From positions 1 through 30,794 of the forward strand of contig JBKQHQ010000036.1 of assembly GCA_052148715.1 (NCBI GenBank): a stretch of 30,794 nucleotides of DNA, in the 5' to 3' direction. This document shows positions 22,805 to 30,620 of the stretch, piece by piece (the stretch's first letter is position 1; the number at the start of each line of letters is the position of its first letter). This DNA is from JBKQHQ01 sp052148715 (GTDB taxonomy: Bacteria > Pseudomonadota > Alphaproteobacteria > Rhizobiales > Xanthobacteraceae). The notes beneath the pieces are model-generated. The model worked only from the letters and a program-made list of their open reading frames with translations. It was not told the origin of the DNA and did no database searches. A program made the translations under genes and the position numbers.

Positions 22805-25291
22805 TCAGCCGGCCACGCGCCGCAGGTTGTCTGCCGAGCTTGGCGCGTGTTCGCGCGTGATGGCGCCGTGGCGCAAGAGCGCGCCCGCCTCAGTCGCCGG
22901 GACGGGCGCGCTGAAATAGTGACCCTGAGCGAAGCGGCAGCCGGCGCTCAGCAGAAAGGCAACCTGCTCGGCGGTTTCCACCCCTTCGGCAATGGTTTCC
23001 ATGCCGAGCTCGCGCGCCAGCATGAGCGTGGCCCGCACGATCGCGGCAGCGCCGGGCTCGATCGCAACCTTGGGCATGAATTGCTGCGCGATCTTGAGCC
23101 GGTTCACCCGGTAGCTCCGCAAGTGCTCGAGCGACGAGTAGCCGGTCCCGAAATCATCGATCGCCACGCTAACGCCGAGCCCGCGCACGCGGCGAATGAT
23201 GTCGTTGTTGGCCGCCGTCGTCTCGGTCAACGCGGCTTCGGTCAGCTCGACTTCGATGCAGCGCGGATCGACGACGTAGCGCGCCAACGTTTCCCGCAGC
23301 TCCTGATCGAGCGTGACGGCGCTCTTGCATTGGGCGGCGGAAATATTGATGGAGATAGTCGGCGGCGTGGTGCCCTCGGCCTGCCAGCGGCGGATCTGGC
23401 GGCAAGTTTCTTCCAGCACCCATCGCCCGAGCGCGTGGATGGCGCCGCTTTTCTCCGCGATCGGAATGAATGAAGCGGGCAACATCAATCCGCGCTTGGG
23501 ATGATTCCAGCGCACCAGCGCCTCAAGCCCGACAATGCGGCCAGACGACACCTCGACCTGCGGCTGGTAGTAGAGCTCGAGCTCGTTATTCGTGAACGCC
23601 GCTTGTAGATCCTCGGTGACCGTCACGCGCTCACGGAGCTCGTGATCGAGCTCGGTGGAATGGAAGCGGAAATTGTTGCGACCTTCGTTCTTCACCTGGT
23701 AGAGCGCGACATCGGCCCGCATCATCATGTCTTCAGGCGAGGCAGCGGTCATGTCGAACACCGAAATGCCGAGGCTCGCCGAGACGTGCGCCTCGCTGCC
23801 GTCAAGATCATATTTTTGCGCCAACGCGCCCTTGATCCGTGCGGCGAGCTGGGTGATGGACGAGAGATCCGCGGCATCGGTCACGCAGATCGCGAACTCG
23901 TCGCCGCCGAGCCGCGCGATCAGGTCGATTTTTCCGACCACCGTTTTGAGGCGCTCCGCGGCTATTTGCAGCAGACGATCGCCGTAGGGATGGCCGAGCG
24001 TGTCGTTGACGTCCTTGAAATGGTCGAGATCGAGGTAGATGACCGCAAAAGGCAGGCCGTCACGCTTTGCCGCCGCGAAGACCCGGCTGAGGTGATCCGC
24101 GAACGCCGCCCGGTTGGCAAGCCCGGTCAAGGAATCCGTGCGGGCGAGCAGCGTGACCTTCTCGCCCTCGCGCCGCAGCTCGTCGGTTGCTTCGTGCAGG
24201 CTCGTTGTCAGAAACTCGAGACGCAGCGTTCGCTTGAGCGAGACCAGCAGATAGGCCACGATCAGGGCGGTCATCGCCAATCCGGTGGCCAATGCGGCGC
24301 CCGGTCGCCAACTACCGGCGTCGGCGATGAGTTGGCCCGACGGCACGAAGATTGCGCCCCATTCCTGGTCGGCCACGCGGATGCTGCCGGTCCAATGCGC
24401 GCCCGCGAGCAAGGTGTCCTCGCTTGGCACCGGTGATTGCGCGGGGCGGCTTCGCGACGGATGCCAATAGATGCGGCGGTTCCCGGGATCGCCGTTCGGG
24501 TTGAAGAAGTAGATCTCCAGTCCGGACGGAATCGCTTTTGTCCCCAGGATGTTCTCGATCATCGGACCCGTGCCGAAGACGCCGTACATGAAACCCTCGG
24601 GCGTCCGAGAGGTTTCCTGCTTGATCGAGCCTTTGGGATAGACCGGAATGAAGCTCATGAACCCGTCCGGTTCCGCTTTCGTGATCAGATTCATCGGGGG
24701 AGTAGCAGCCGGGCGCTCGGAGCTGCGCGCCCGCCGCAGCGCATCCGCGCGGATCCGCTCGGAGGAAATATCGAAGCCGAGAATCTGCGCCGTGTACTCC
24801 ACCGGGTCGGGATAAAGGATCGGAAAATACTCCGCGCGATCACGGGCCCGAATGCGGTTGCCTTGGGGGTCACGCTCCCAGATCTCGAAATTCGGGAAGC
24901 CCTCCGCCCGCACGGAGCGTTCGAAGGCGTCACGTTCCTCGCGCGTCACCCGGCGCGCCCAACCGGTATTGCGCATACCGACCAGCCGGCCGCGCAGGTC
25001 CTTTGCGAACGCCTGGAACTCGGACCGGCTGACCGTTTGATCGGCAGTACTGTAAAAGGCACGCAGCGTGTAAAGGACCTCGGTTGCGTACTCGAGATCG
25101 GAGTTGAGTGTTTGCTGATCGTTTTTGGCGAGCTCTTGCAGCTTCACAGCGGCGAGGCGATGCTCCGAATTCGAGACGGCGACGAATGCGACTGCGGAGA
25201 CCAGCGTTCCGACGACCGCCACAACGACGGCGACGAGGTAGCGCCAGGGGTGTGCGTTTTTGGCGGGCGAATTGGGAGCTATGACGTCCAC
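22805..25291 (-). CDS. CHASE-GGDEF-EAL membrane protein (c-di-GMP turnover)
   Basis: Protein of 828 residues. Transmembrane helix 1 (about 17-40), a periplasmic CHASE-type sensor domain (about 75-300, with MRNTGWARRV and GFPNFEIWERDPQG), helix 2 (about 331-351), a GGDEF domain (about 385-545) and an EAL domain (about 560-810). GGDEF is intact at 462-466, but the upstream RxxD inhibitory site reads GKID. The EAL domain keeps EALVRW (590-595), ELTE, DDFGTGYSSL (712-721), AEGVET and AQG, but the usual LKID reads LKIA (Asp735 to Ala). Both activities are possible. The start is GTG with a weak AGAGAAG upstream; no later Met gives helix 1. The gene stands alone, facing the inverted repeat. Confidence 0.93.
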   Translation of the reverse strand: MDVIAPNSPAKNAHPWRYLVAVVVAVVGTLVSAVAFVAVSNSEHRLAAVKLQELAKNDQQTLNSDLEYATEVLYTLRAFYSTADQTVSRSEFQAFAKDLRGRLVGMRNTGWARRVTREERDAFERSVRAEGFPNFEIWERDPQGNRIRARDRAEYFPILYPDPVEYTAQILGFDISSERIRADALRRARSSERPAATPPMNLITKAEPDGFMSFIPVYPKGSIKQETSRTPEGFMYGVFGTGPMIENILGTKAIPSGLEIYFFNPNGDPGNRRIYWHPSRSRPAQSPVPSEDTLLAGAHWTGSIRVADQEWGAIFVPSGQLIADAGSWRPGAALATGLAMTALIVAYLLVSLKRTLRLEFLTTSLHEATDELRREGEKVTLLARTDSLTGLANRAAFADHLSRVFAAAKRDGLPFAVIYLDLDHFKDVNDTLGHPYGDRLLQIAAERLKTVVGKIDLIARLGGDEFAICVTDAADLSSITQLAARIKGALAQKYDLDGSEAHVSASLGISVFDMTAASPEDMMMRADVALYQVKNEGRNNFRFHSTELDHELRERVTVTEDLQAAFTNNELELYYQPQVEVSSGRIVGLEALVRWNHPKRGLMLPASFIPIAEKSGAIHALGRWVLEETCRQIRRWQAEGTTPPTISINISAAQCKSAVTLDQELRETLARYVVDPRCIEVELTEAALTETTAANNDIIRRVRGLGVSVAIDDFGTGYSSLEHLRSYRVNRLKIAQQFMPKVAIEPGAAAIVRATLMLARELGMETIAEGVETAEQVAFLLSAGCRFAQGHYFSAPVPATEAGALLRHGAITREHAPSSADNLRRVAG

Positions 25292-25504
25292 GGCAACTTC
25301 TCTGTCGAGGCTTCGATCTTCGCGGGCGATCGGATCGCGAGGCGTCTTAGCCTTTTCGAGGTGCCTACATCTTATGCACCCGGACTTTACGATGAGTTAG
25401 CAGCTAGGTATGTAATTCCACTGAACAGGACCGTTAACCATTCGGAAAACGCCCCAGAGCCGCGCCGATTTGCGCACGGACACAAGGAAGCCCCGGATTA
25501 CGCC
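25292..25504. other. divergent intergenic region
   Basis: About 210 bp between the GTG start of the GGDEF-EAL gene and the ATG of the exported protein, A/T-richer around 25360-25440. It probably holds both promoters, but no box was assigned with confidence. The frame of the rightward gene is open across this region and far back into the GGDEF-EAL gene; this is a shadow. Confidence 0.4.
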
Positions 25505-26221
25505 ATGCGGACGGATTTCCGCGAGATTCTGGCAGTTGCCGTCGTGCTTCTCGGCTGCTCCGGACGCTGGGCGGCCGCGGCCGAGGAGGCGCCGGGCGAT
25601 TGTTTGGGGATCCAATTCGACGTCGCGCGGCCGCTCGTGGTCTCCAGGATCTCCTCGACCATTCCGCGTACCTTCTACGTAAAGAGCGCCTGGGAAGACG
25701 CCTCCTGCCCGTCGCGGGCGATCGCCTGCCTGCGCAAGGCCTATTTGGTAGCCGGCGACCTCGTTTTGACCAGCAAGACGACCGGTCCCTACACCTGCGT
25801 CGCCTACCAGTCGCCGCACGATCGCAAGCAAGTTTGGAGCAACGGCTGGATTCCGTCCTCGAGCCTTGCGCCGGTCGCGCCCGCGCGGGCGGCGCGGCTT
25901 GCGGACTGGACCGGCACCTGGTCGCGCGCCGGCGGCGAGATCACGATCACGGAAAGCGAAAGGGGCGATCTCCACATCGAAGGCGAGGCGACCTATCCGG
26001 CCGCCCAGAACGTGCACACCGGCGTCATCAATGCCGACGCCAAGCCGACGCAAGGTATCTTGGCATTCGCCGACGACGGCAGCGTGGCCTTCGACGCGGC
26101 CGCGGACGGCAGCTGCCTGGTCCGGATGCAGAAAATTGACGCGCTGCTGCTCGTCGAGGACAACAGCGCCTGCGGCGGCGCCATGGTGACGTTCACGGGC
26201 CTCTATCGCCGCAAGCCCTGA
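25505..26221 (+). CDS. exported protein of unknown function
   Basis: Protein of 238 residues. Residues 1-26 form a signal peptide (FREILAVAVVLLGC, cleavage near AAAAE). The first half (about 27-120) has Cys pairs and the PYTCVAYQSP and GWIPSSSL stretches, which look like an SH3-like or similar small beta domain. The second half (about 130-238) starts ADWTGTWSRAGGEITITES and ends CLVRMQKIDALLLVEDN-SACGGAMVTFTGLYRRKP, a pattern that recurs in small alphaproteobacterial exported proteins. The ATG is chosen because it gives the signal peptide; a GGAAG lies rather far upstream. It runs towards the dehydrogenase gene, the stops being 55 bp apart. No function is proposed. Confidence 0.75.
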   Translation: MRTDFREILAVAVVLLGCSGRWAAAAEEAPGDCLGIQFDVARPLVVSRISSTIPRTFYVKSAWEDASCPSRAIACLRKAYLVAGDLVLTSKTTGPYTCVAYQSPHDRKQVWSNGWIPSSSLAPVAPARAARLADWTGTWSRAGGEITITESERGDLHIEGEATYPAAQNVHTGVINADAKPTQGILAFADDGSVAFDAAADGSCLVRMQKIDALLLVEDNSACGGAMVTFTGLYRRKP

Positions 26222-26276
26222 CGCCGGACCAGCGGGTACGCCCGCAAGGACCAGCCGATACTTTCCGTGGACGGCC

Positions 26277-27935
26277 TCAGCCAACCGCTTTTGCGGCGGC
26301 TCGCCCGGCAGCCCGACCCGAGAAGATGCAGCCGCCGAGGAACGTGCCTTCCAGCGCGCTGTATCCGTGCACGCCGCCGCCGCCGAACCCGGCAACCTCC
26401 CCGGCGGCATACAGTCCGGGGATGGGTTGACCATCGGCGCCGAGCGCGCGGCTGTCGAGGTCGGTCTCCACCCCACCCAAGGTCTTGCGCGTGAGAATGT
26501 TGAGGCGGACCGCAATCAGGGGTCCGGCCGCAGGGTCGAGCAGCTTGTGCGGTCGCGCCGTTCGGAAGAGCCGGTCGCCCAGATAGGCGCGGGCTCCGCG
26601 CGTGGCGGTGATCTGCATGTCCTTGCAGAAGGGATTGTCGATTTGCAGGTCGCGCGCACGGATCTCGTGCTCGACGGCGGCGAGGTTGAGCAACGGCTCG
26701 CCCCCCGCCAAAGCGTTCATGCGCTTGACGAGCACCGCGAGGTCCCGCTCGACGATGAAGTCCTCGCCCTTATCCATAAACGCTTTGACGGCCGCGGGAA
26801 TGCCCGCCGTCGCGCGGCCAAGCACCTGGCGCCAGCTCCTGCCGGTGAGATCGGGATTTTGCTCGGAGCCGGAAAGTGCGAACTCCTTCTCGATAATCTT
26901 CCTGGTCAGAATGAACCAGGAATAGTCGAACCCGGTCTGCATGATGTGTTGAAGCGTGCCGAGCGTGTCGAAGCCCGGGTAAAGCGGGACCGGCAGCCGC
27001 TTGCCGCGCGCGTCGAGCCACAAAGAGGAGGGGCCGGGCAGGATGCGGATGGCATGGGCCGTCCAGATAGGGCTCCAATTCTTGATGCCCTCGACATAGT
27101 GCCACATGCGGTCCCGATTGATGATGTGTCCCCCGGCGGCCTCGGTAATGGCCAGCATACGGCCGTCGACGTGATCCGGGACGCCGGTGATCATTCGTTT
27201 CGGCGGCGAACCCAAACGTTGCGGCCAGTTCTTGCGTACCAGGTCATGATTGGCGCCGATGCCGCCGGATGTAACGATGACGGCCTGGGCTTTGAGCGCG
27301 AACGCGCCGACGGCATCGCGCGAGCTCTTCCTGCCGCGCTCCACGTCGCTCGGCGCAAGAATGTCGCCGCGCACCCCATCGACCGCCGCGCCCGACTTGG
27401 TGAGCTCATTGACACGATGGCGAAACTTGAAGGTGACGAGCCCGGCCTTCGCGGCTTCGCGCGCGCGCTCGACGAAGGGCGCGACGATCCCCGGCCCGGT
27501 TCCCCAGGTGATATGGAATCGCGGCACCGAGTTGCCGTGTCCGATTGCGTTGTGGCCGCCGCGCTCCGCCCAGCCGACCACAGGAAAGAAACGTATGCCG
27601 CGCGCGCGCAACCACGACCGCTTCTCGCCGGCGGCGAAGCCGACATAGGCTTCCGCCCATTTACGCGGCCAAAAATCCTCCGCGCGGTCAAAGGCGGCGG
27701 TGCCCATCCAGTCTTCAAGCGCGAGCGCGTGCGAGTCACGAATCCGCATGCGCCGCTGCTCGGGGGAATCGACCAGAAATATGCCGCCGAGCGACCAAAA
27801 CGCCTGACCGCCTAGCGATTGCTCGGGCTCCTGCTCGACGATGATTGTTTTCTTTCCGGCCGCGGCCAGCTCCGCAGCCGCGACCAGCCCGGCGAGCCCC
27901 CCGCCAACGATGATCACGTCCGCGTCGTAGGCCAT
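26277..27935 (-). CDS. FAD-dependent dehydrogenase, 3-ketosteroid-dehydrogenase-like
   Basis: Flavoprotein of 552 residues of the FAD_binding_2 (fumarate reductase/KstD) class. The N-terminal Rossmann motif is complete: DVIIVGGGLAGLVAAAELAA with Glu in IIVEQE, then LGGQAFWSLGGIFLVDS. The C-terminal FAD motif IPGLYAAGEVAGFGGGGVHG and SALEGTFLGGCIFSGRAAG closes the fold. It resembles the uncharacterised FAD-binding dehydrogenase group annotated near KstD, so 1,2-desaturation of a steroid or related ring is only a possibility. GGGAG 5 bases before the ATG at 27935 fixes the start; a GTG lies directly before it. The upstream alpha/beta hydrolase gene ends 16 bp away on the same strand, so they form an operon. 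Confidence 0.9.
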   Translation of the reverse strand: MAYDADVIIVGGGLAGLVAAAELAAAGKKTIIVEQEPEQSLGGQAFWSLGGIFLVDSPEQRRMRIRDSHALALEDWMGTAAFDRAEDFWPRKWAEAYVGFAAGEKRSWLRARGIRFFPVVGWAERGGHNAIGHGNSVPRFHITWGTGPGIVAPFVERAREAAKAGLVTFKFRHRVNELTKSGAAVDGVRGDILAPSDVERGRKSSRDAVGAFALKAQAVIVTSGGIGANHDLVRKNWPQRLGSPPKRMITGVPDHVDGRMLAITEAAGGHIINRDRMWHYVEGIKNWSPIWTAHAIRILPGPSSLWLDARGKRLPVPLYPGFDTLGTLQHIMQTGFDYSWFILTRKIIEKEFALSGSEQNPDLTGRSWRQVLGRATAGIPAAVKAFMDKGEDFIVERDLAVLVKRMNALAGGEPLLNLAAVEHEIRARDLQIDNPFCKDMQITATRGARAYLGDRLFRTARPHKLLDPAAGPLIAVRLNILTRKTLGGVETDLDSRALGADGQPIPGLYAAGEVAGFGGGGVHGYSALEGTFLGGCIFSGRAAGRAAAKAVG

Positions 27936-27951
27936 CACCGCTCCCTCGCTC

Positions 27952-28839
27952 TCATGACGCTTGCAAGAACTCGATCACGGCGGCCACCGTCCGCGCGGGG
28001 TCTTCCTCGTGCGGCACATGGCCAAGGTCGGGCAAGATGACGAGCCTGCTGCCAGCAATGTCGCGGTGGAAACGTTGCGCGTCGGCCGGCGGAAGCAGGC
28101 GATCGCGGCCGCCCCACAGGATCAGCGTCGGCAGCTTGAGCTCCGCGATCCTGCCGGCGCGGGCGCCGAACTCGGCTTGCGCAAATCGTTGCCCCAGGGC
28201 ACGACGATTTCCCGCGCGCACGGTCATGTCGAAGTATCGGTCGACAAGCTCCGCTGTCACCCGGGAAGGGTCACCATAGACATTGCGCACGCTTGCCTCG
28301 ACCAAGGCTCGCGGTGTCACGAACTCCATCAAACGATTGAGCACGGGCACCCGGGCGAGCCGGAACCCGAGCGGTACCGAGGTCGCGATGAAAGGGTAGC
28401 CGCCCGAATCCACCAATATGAGCTTGTCGACCCGCTCGGGCATGGCGAGGGCGGTCTCCCACGCCACATTGCCGCCGAGCGAGTTGCCGCCAAGCACGCA
28501 GCGGCGGATGCCGAGCTTGTCGAGCAGCGCACCGACGAAACGGACATAGGCCGCGATCGTGTAGTCGCCCTCGGGCGACGGGCCGGTCAGGCCGAAGGCG
28601 GGCAAGTCGAACGTGACGACGCGGTGCTTGTCCTCGAGCGCATGGACCCATCCCTCCCAGGTATGCAGGCTCGCCGAGGTCCCGTGGATCAAGACGACCG
28701 GATCAGGATCGTCGCGCGGGCCTTGGTCGCGCAGATGCACCTGCATGCCCAGAAGCGGGATGAACGTGGACGGCGGCGGAGCCCAGCGCGCGGTGAGCGA
28801 CGAGAGCGGTCGGTCCGGCGCCCAGATCTTCACCGACAT
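27952..28839 (-). CDS. alpha/beta hydrolase
   Basis: Serine hydrolase of about 295 residues with the full alpha/beta fold: oxyanion motif VVLIHGTSASLHTW, nucleophile elbow GNSLGGNVAW (Ser in G-x-S-x-G), acid Asp in LILWGGRDRLLPP and His in LPDLGHVPHEEDP. It resembles meta-cleavage-product hydrolases and related esterases; the substrate is unknown. An N-terminal hydrophobic segment is lacking, so it is cytoplasmic. The start is ambiguous: GGAGG touches the ATG at 28839 directly, while a GTG at 28833 has the ideal 6-base spacing. First gene of an operon with the flavoprotein dehydrogenase, which suggests joint breakdown of a cyclic compound. The long frame upstream lies in a dispersed repeat and is not coding. 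Confidence 0.9.
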   Translation of the reverse strand: MSVKIWAPDRPLSSLTARWAPPPSTFIPLLGMQVHLRDQGPRDDPDPVVLIHGTSASLHTWEGWVHALEDKHRVVTFDLPAFGLTGPSPEGDYTIAAYVRFVGALLDKLGIRRCVLGGNSLGGNVAWETALAMPERVDKLILVDSGGYPFIATSVPLGFRLARVPVLNRLMEFVTPRALVEASVRNVYGDPSRVTAELVDRYFDMTVRAGNRRALGQRFAQAEFGARAGRIAELKLPTLILWGGRDRLLPPADAQRFHRDIAGSRLVILPDLGHVPHEEDPARTVAAVIEFLQAS

Positions 28840-28883
28840 CCTCCACAATCGGCGTGAGCCGACATTCCCCGCATGGACTCTGG

Positions 28884-28981
28884 AACGGGCGGACGATAGC
28901 AGACGGCGGGGATTGCCGGGAAGCCATGCGCCCCGCGCGGTGCTCCCGGCGTCTCCAAGCATTGCTGTGCTGGCGTGGTCC
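28884..28981. repeat. dispersed intergenic repeat, copy 1
   Basis: Begins AACGGGCGGACGATA and ends AAGCATTGCTGTGCTGGCG followed by TGGTCC, with GGGAAGCCAT in the middle. The same order of blocks occurs at 30069-30168, at about the same length. The middle parts differ. Confidence 0.8.
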
Positions 28982-29062
28982 GACCACGATCCCCGCCCCA
29001 CCCTCCCCTTTTTCAAGGCGAGGGAGCGAGAGGCGGTTCAACTTGATCGGAACATGCTCTGA

Positions 29063-29320
29063 TTATGGCTCGCGCCTCATTCCGCGCGATGTTAGCCTAA
29101 GGCCTTTTAGGAACTCTGAGAAAATCCGCTGGGTGATTTTTTGATCGAGGGCATTTATCTCCGGTCCGCAATCCTTCACTTCTGGGTCGAGCTCAGCAGC
29201 CCGGTCAATTAGCTCCTGCGCAATTTGCCTGAGCTCGATTGACATCTCCATATCTGCACACTTGGACGCGACCTGGCGGCAACGATCCGCGAGCTCGCGA
29301 AAATACCTGGGCGTCGCCAA
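29063..29320 (-). CDS. small helical protein of unknown function
   Basis: Protein of 85 residues starting at TTG, with AAGGGGAA about 7 bases upstream. It is predicted helical and charged: YFRELADRCRQVASKCADME, then LRQIAQELIDRAAELDPE. This helix-turn-helix-like hairpin pattern is frequent in small proteins of Bradyrhizobium-like bacteria. The first helix resembles the N-terminus of the divergent LuxR-type regulator (YLRELAARFRRLASRDPA). The two genes share a promoter region of about 180 bp. No function is known to me; a partner-binding role through the shared helical module is a guess. Confidence 0.55.
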   Translation of the reverse strand: MATPRYFRELADRCRQVASKCADMEMSIELRQIAQELIDRAAELDPEVKDCGPEINALDQKITQRIFSEFLKGLRLTSRGMRREP

Positions 29321-29501
29321 ATCGCGTTCCCCTTGCCCGGCTCTCGCAATCGTTATTGCCTATCGGCACCCATGTCAGGTTTGCGACTCAATTTCAATCT
29401 TTATGCCCCAATTCTCGCAATAGCTGTTGACTTTTCGAAAAATGCTTCTTAGTTGACTTGAATCAATTATCAAAGTTACTTAATCAGTTATCGTCGTAGG
29501 T
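29321..29501. promoter_or_regulatory. divergent promoter region of the luxR-type gene and small helical gene
   Basis: A/T-rich. For the rightward gene, TTGACT (29453-29458), 17 bases and TTACTT (29476-29481) form a plausible promoter about 20 bp before the ATG. GTTGACTT occurs twice (29426-29433 and 29452-29459), 26 bp apart, and TTGA-A-TCAA is a small palindrome just after the -35 box. Confidence 0.45.
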
Positions 29502-29903
29502 ATGTCAAACGAAAACAATGAGATAGCGTACCTAAGGGAACTTGCTGCGCGGTTCCGCAGACTCGCCTCCCGCGATCCTGCGGTATCTGCTGAACTGAAC
29601 GCGATGGCGGATCAAGTTTCGGCAAGGGCGGACCGATTGCAGCAAGCCGCAGAGGCTATTCATCGGCATAACGAGATACCGCCGCAGGAGCGGCAACCCA
29701 GGCCATCACTGACTCCGCGCGAACGGGAGGTGTTGACCTGGCTTGCTCGGGGTAAGACATCCAAGGATGTTGGTGACATCCTTAAAATCGCTAAGCGAAC
29801 AGTCGAAGCGCATGCGAACTCGGCGATCAGGAAGCTCAAAGCCAATAATCGAGCGCAGGCCATTGCAATTGCCATGCGCGACCGGTTGCTGAATTCGGAT
29901 TGA
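29502..29903 (+). CDS. LuxR-type (GerE) regulator with short N-terminal helical domain
   Basis: Protein of 133 residues. The N-terminal 55 residues are a helical hairpin (YLRELAARFRRLASRDPAVS then ELNAMADQVSARADRLQQAAE), not a receiver or autoinducer domain. After a Pro-rich linker comes a complete LuxR/GerE DNA-binding domain (about 68-130): LTPREREVLTWLARGKTSKD, VGDILKIAKRTVEAHANSAIRKL and AQAIAIAM. It is therefore a minimal regulator without a phosphorylation site, perhaps controlled by a protein partner. The ribosome binding site is weak. Base use is A/T-richer than the metabolic genes nearby. The divergent small protein carries a similar helix. Confidence 0.88.
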   Translation: MSNENNEIAYLRELAARFRRLASRDPAVSAELNAMADQVSARADRLQQAAEAIHRHNEIPPQERQPRPSLTPREREVLTWLARGKTSKDVGDILKIAKRTVEAHANSAIRKLKANNRAQAIAIAMRDRLLNSD

Positions 29904-30275
29904 CAAAGATACCGGCGGCCTCGCCGGAGGCGACAAGGCGAACAGAACAGCCAAGCCGGGTAAACCCTCCCAGACCTTTATCATATAGCTGATATGCTCA
30001 ACCGGGGTAACCGGCCGCTTGCGCGCTTGGGCGGATCGCGTGAAAGGGCTGGGCCGGCCGATCTCCCGAACGGGCGGACGATACCAGATGGGGGAGACTC
30101 CCGGGAAGCCATCGGCGGGTCGCACCGGCGCTGCCGGCGCTTCAAGCATTGCTGTGCTCGCGTGGTCCAACGCGGGAGGTGGGTCGCGTTTTACCGGACG
30201 TGTAATGGAAACGCTTGCCCCCTTATGGGCATCGCTAAAGCATTTCCCGCTCAAACCGACGCACATCCCTCGCCG
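29904..30275. other. intergenic region with dispersed repeat
   Basis: About 370 bp after the LuxR-type gene. Apart from the dispersed repeat copy at 30069-30168 no feature is supported; the open frames here lie within repeat sequence. Confidence 0.4.
30069..30168. repeat. dispersed intergenic repeat, copy 2
   Basis: Shares AACGGGCGGACGATA, the GGGAAGCCAT block and AAGCATTGCTGTGCT-GCGTGGTCC with the copy at 28884-28981, in the same orientation about 1.2 kb apart. Confidence 0.8.
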
Positions 30276-30367
30276 CGTCATGGCCGGACTTGTTCCGGCC
30301 ATCCACGCCTTCGCTGAGCCGAAAGGCAGCACAGACGTGGATGCCCGCGACAAGCGCGGGCATGACG
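30276..30367. repeat. palindromic intergenic repeat with two hairpins
   Basis: Begins CGTCATGGCCGGACTTGTTC and ends with GCCCGCGACAAGCGCGGGCA followed by TGACG. Each half forms its own hairpin (GGCCGGA-TTCCGGCC and GCCCGCG-CGCGGGC), and CATCCACG matches CGTGGATG across the centre. It is typical of repeats I associate with Bradyrhizobium and Rhodopseudomonas, and lies just after the stop of the small minus-strand gene. Confidence 0.8.
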
Positions 30368-30401
30368 GCGGGGGTATGATTCAATCCGAACGAGACTTGC
30401 T

Positions 30402-30620
30402 TTAGTTGCTCCCGGTTGTTTGGCGGGTCTTCGCGATGGTAGCAGCGATGGCATCCGGCGAAATGTTGTAACATGCAAAGGATGTAGTATTTAGGCGATT
30501 GGCGAGCATACTCTTGCCATTCACCTCACAAACCTCATTCGATGGTTCCAGATAGTTGAAAAGCTCGATCTTGCCTGTTGTCTGAGAGAGCACCGCGACC
30601 ACCAATAGAAATTGAGTCAT
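30402..30620 (-). CDS. small protein of unknown function
   Basis: Protein of 72 residues. The first 14 residues (MTQFLLVVAVLSQT) are hydrophobic and may be a short signal or anchor, though no cleavage site is clear. The rest holds two Cys (in EVCEVNGKS and FACYNIS), which could form a disulfide in the periplasm. AGGGAAT lies about 10 bases before the ATG. No family is recognised. The gene is A/T-richer than the core genes. Confidence 0.5.
   Translation of the reverse strand: MTQFLLVVAVLSQTTGKIELFNYLEPSNEVCEVNGKSMLANRLNTTSFACYNISPDAIAATIAKTRQTTGSN

Noticed and set aside
24437..25504. Long plus-strand open frame upstream of the exported protein at 25505
   Set aside because: It is antisense to the CHASE-GGDEF-EAL gene, has no recognisable domain, and the signal peptide begins only at 25505.
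26367..27815. Plus-strand frame of 482 residues
   Set aside because: Antisense to the flavoprotein dehydrogenase; no recognisable motif.
28840..29016. N-terminal extension of the alpha/beta hydrolase
   Set aside because: It is encoded by the dispersed intergenic repeat, which recurs at 30069-30168, so it is not real coding sequence.
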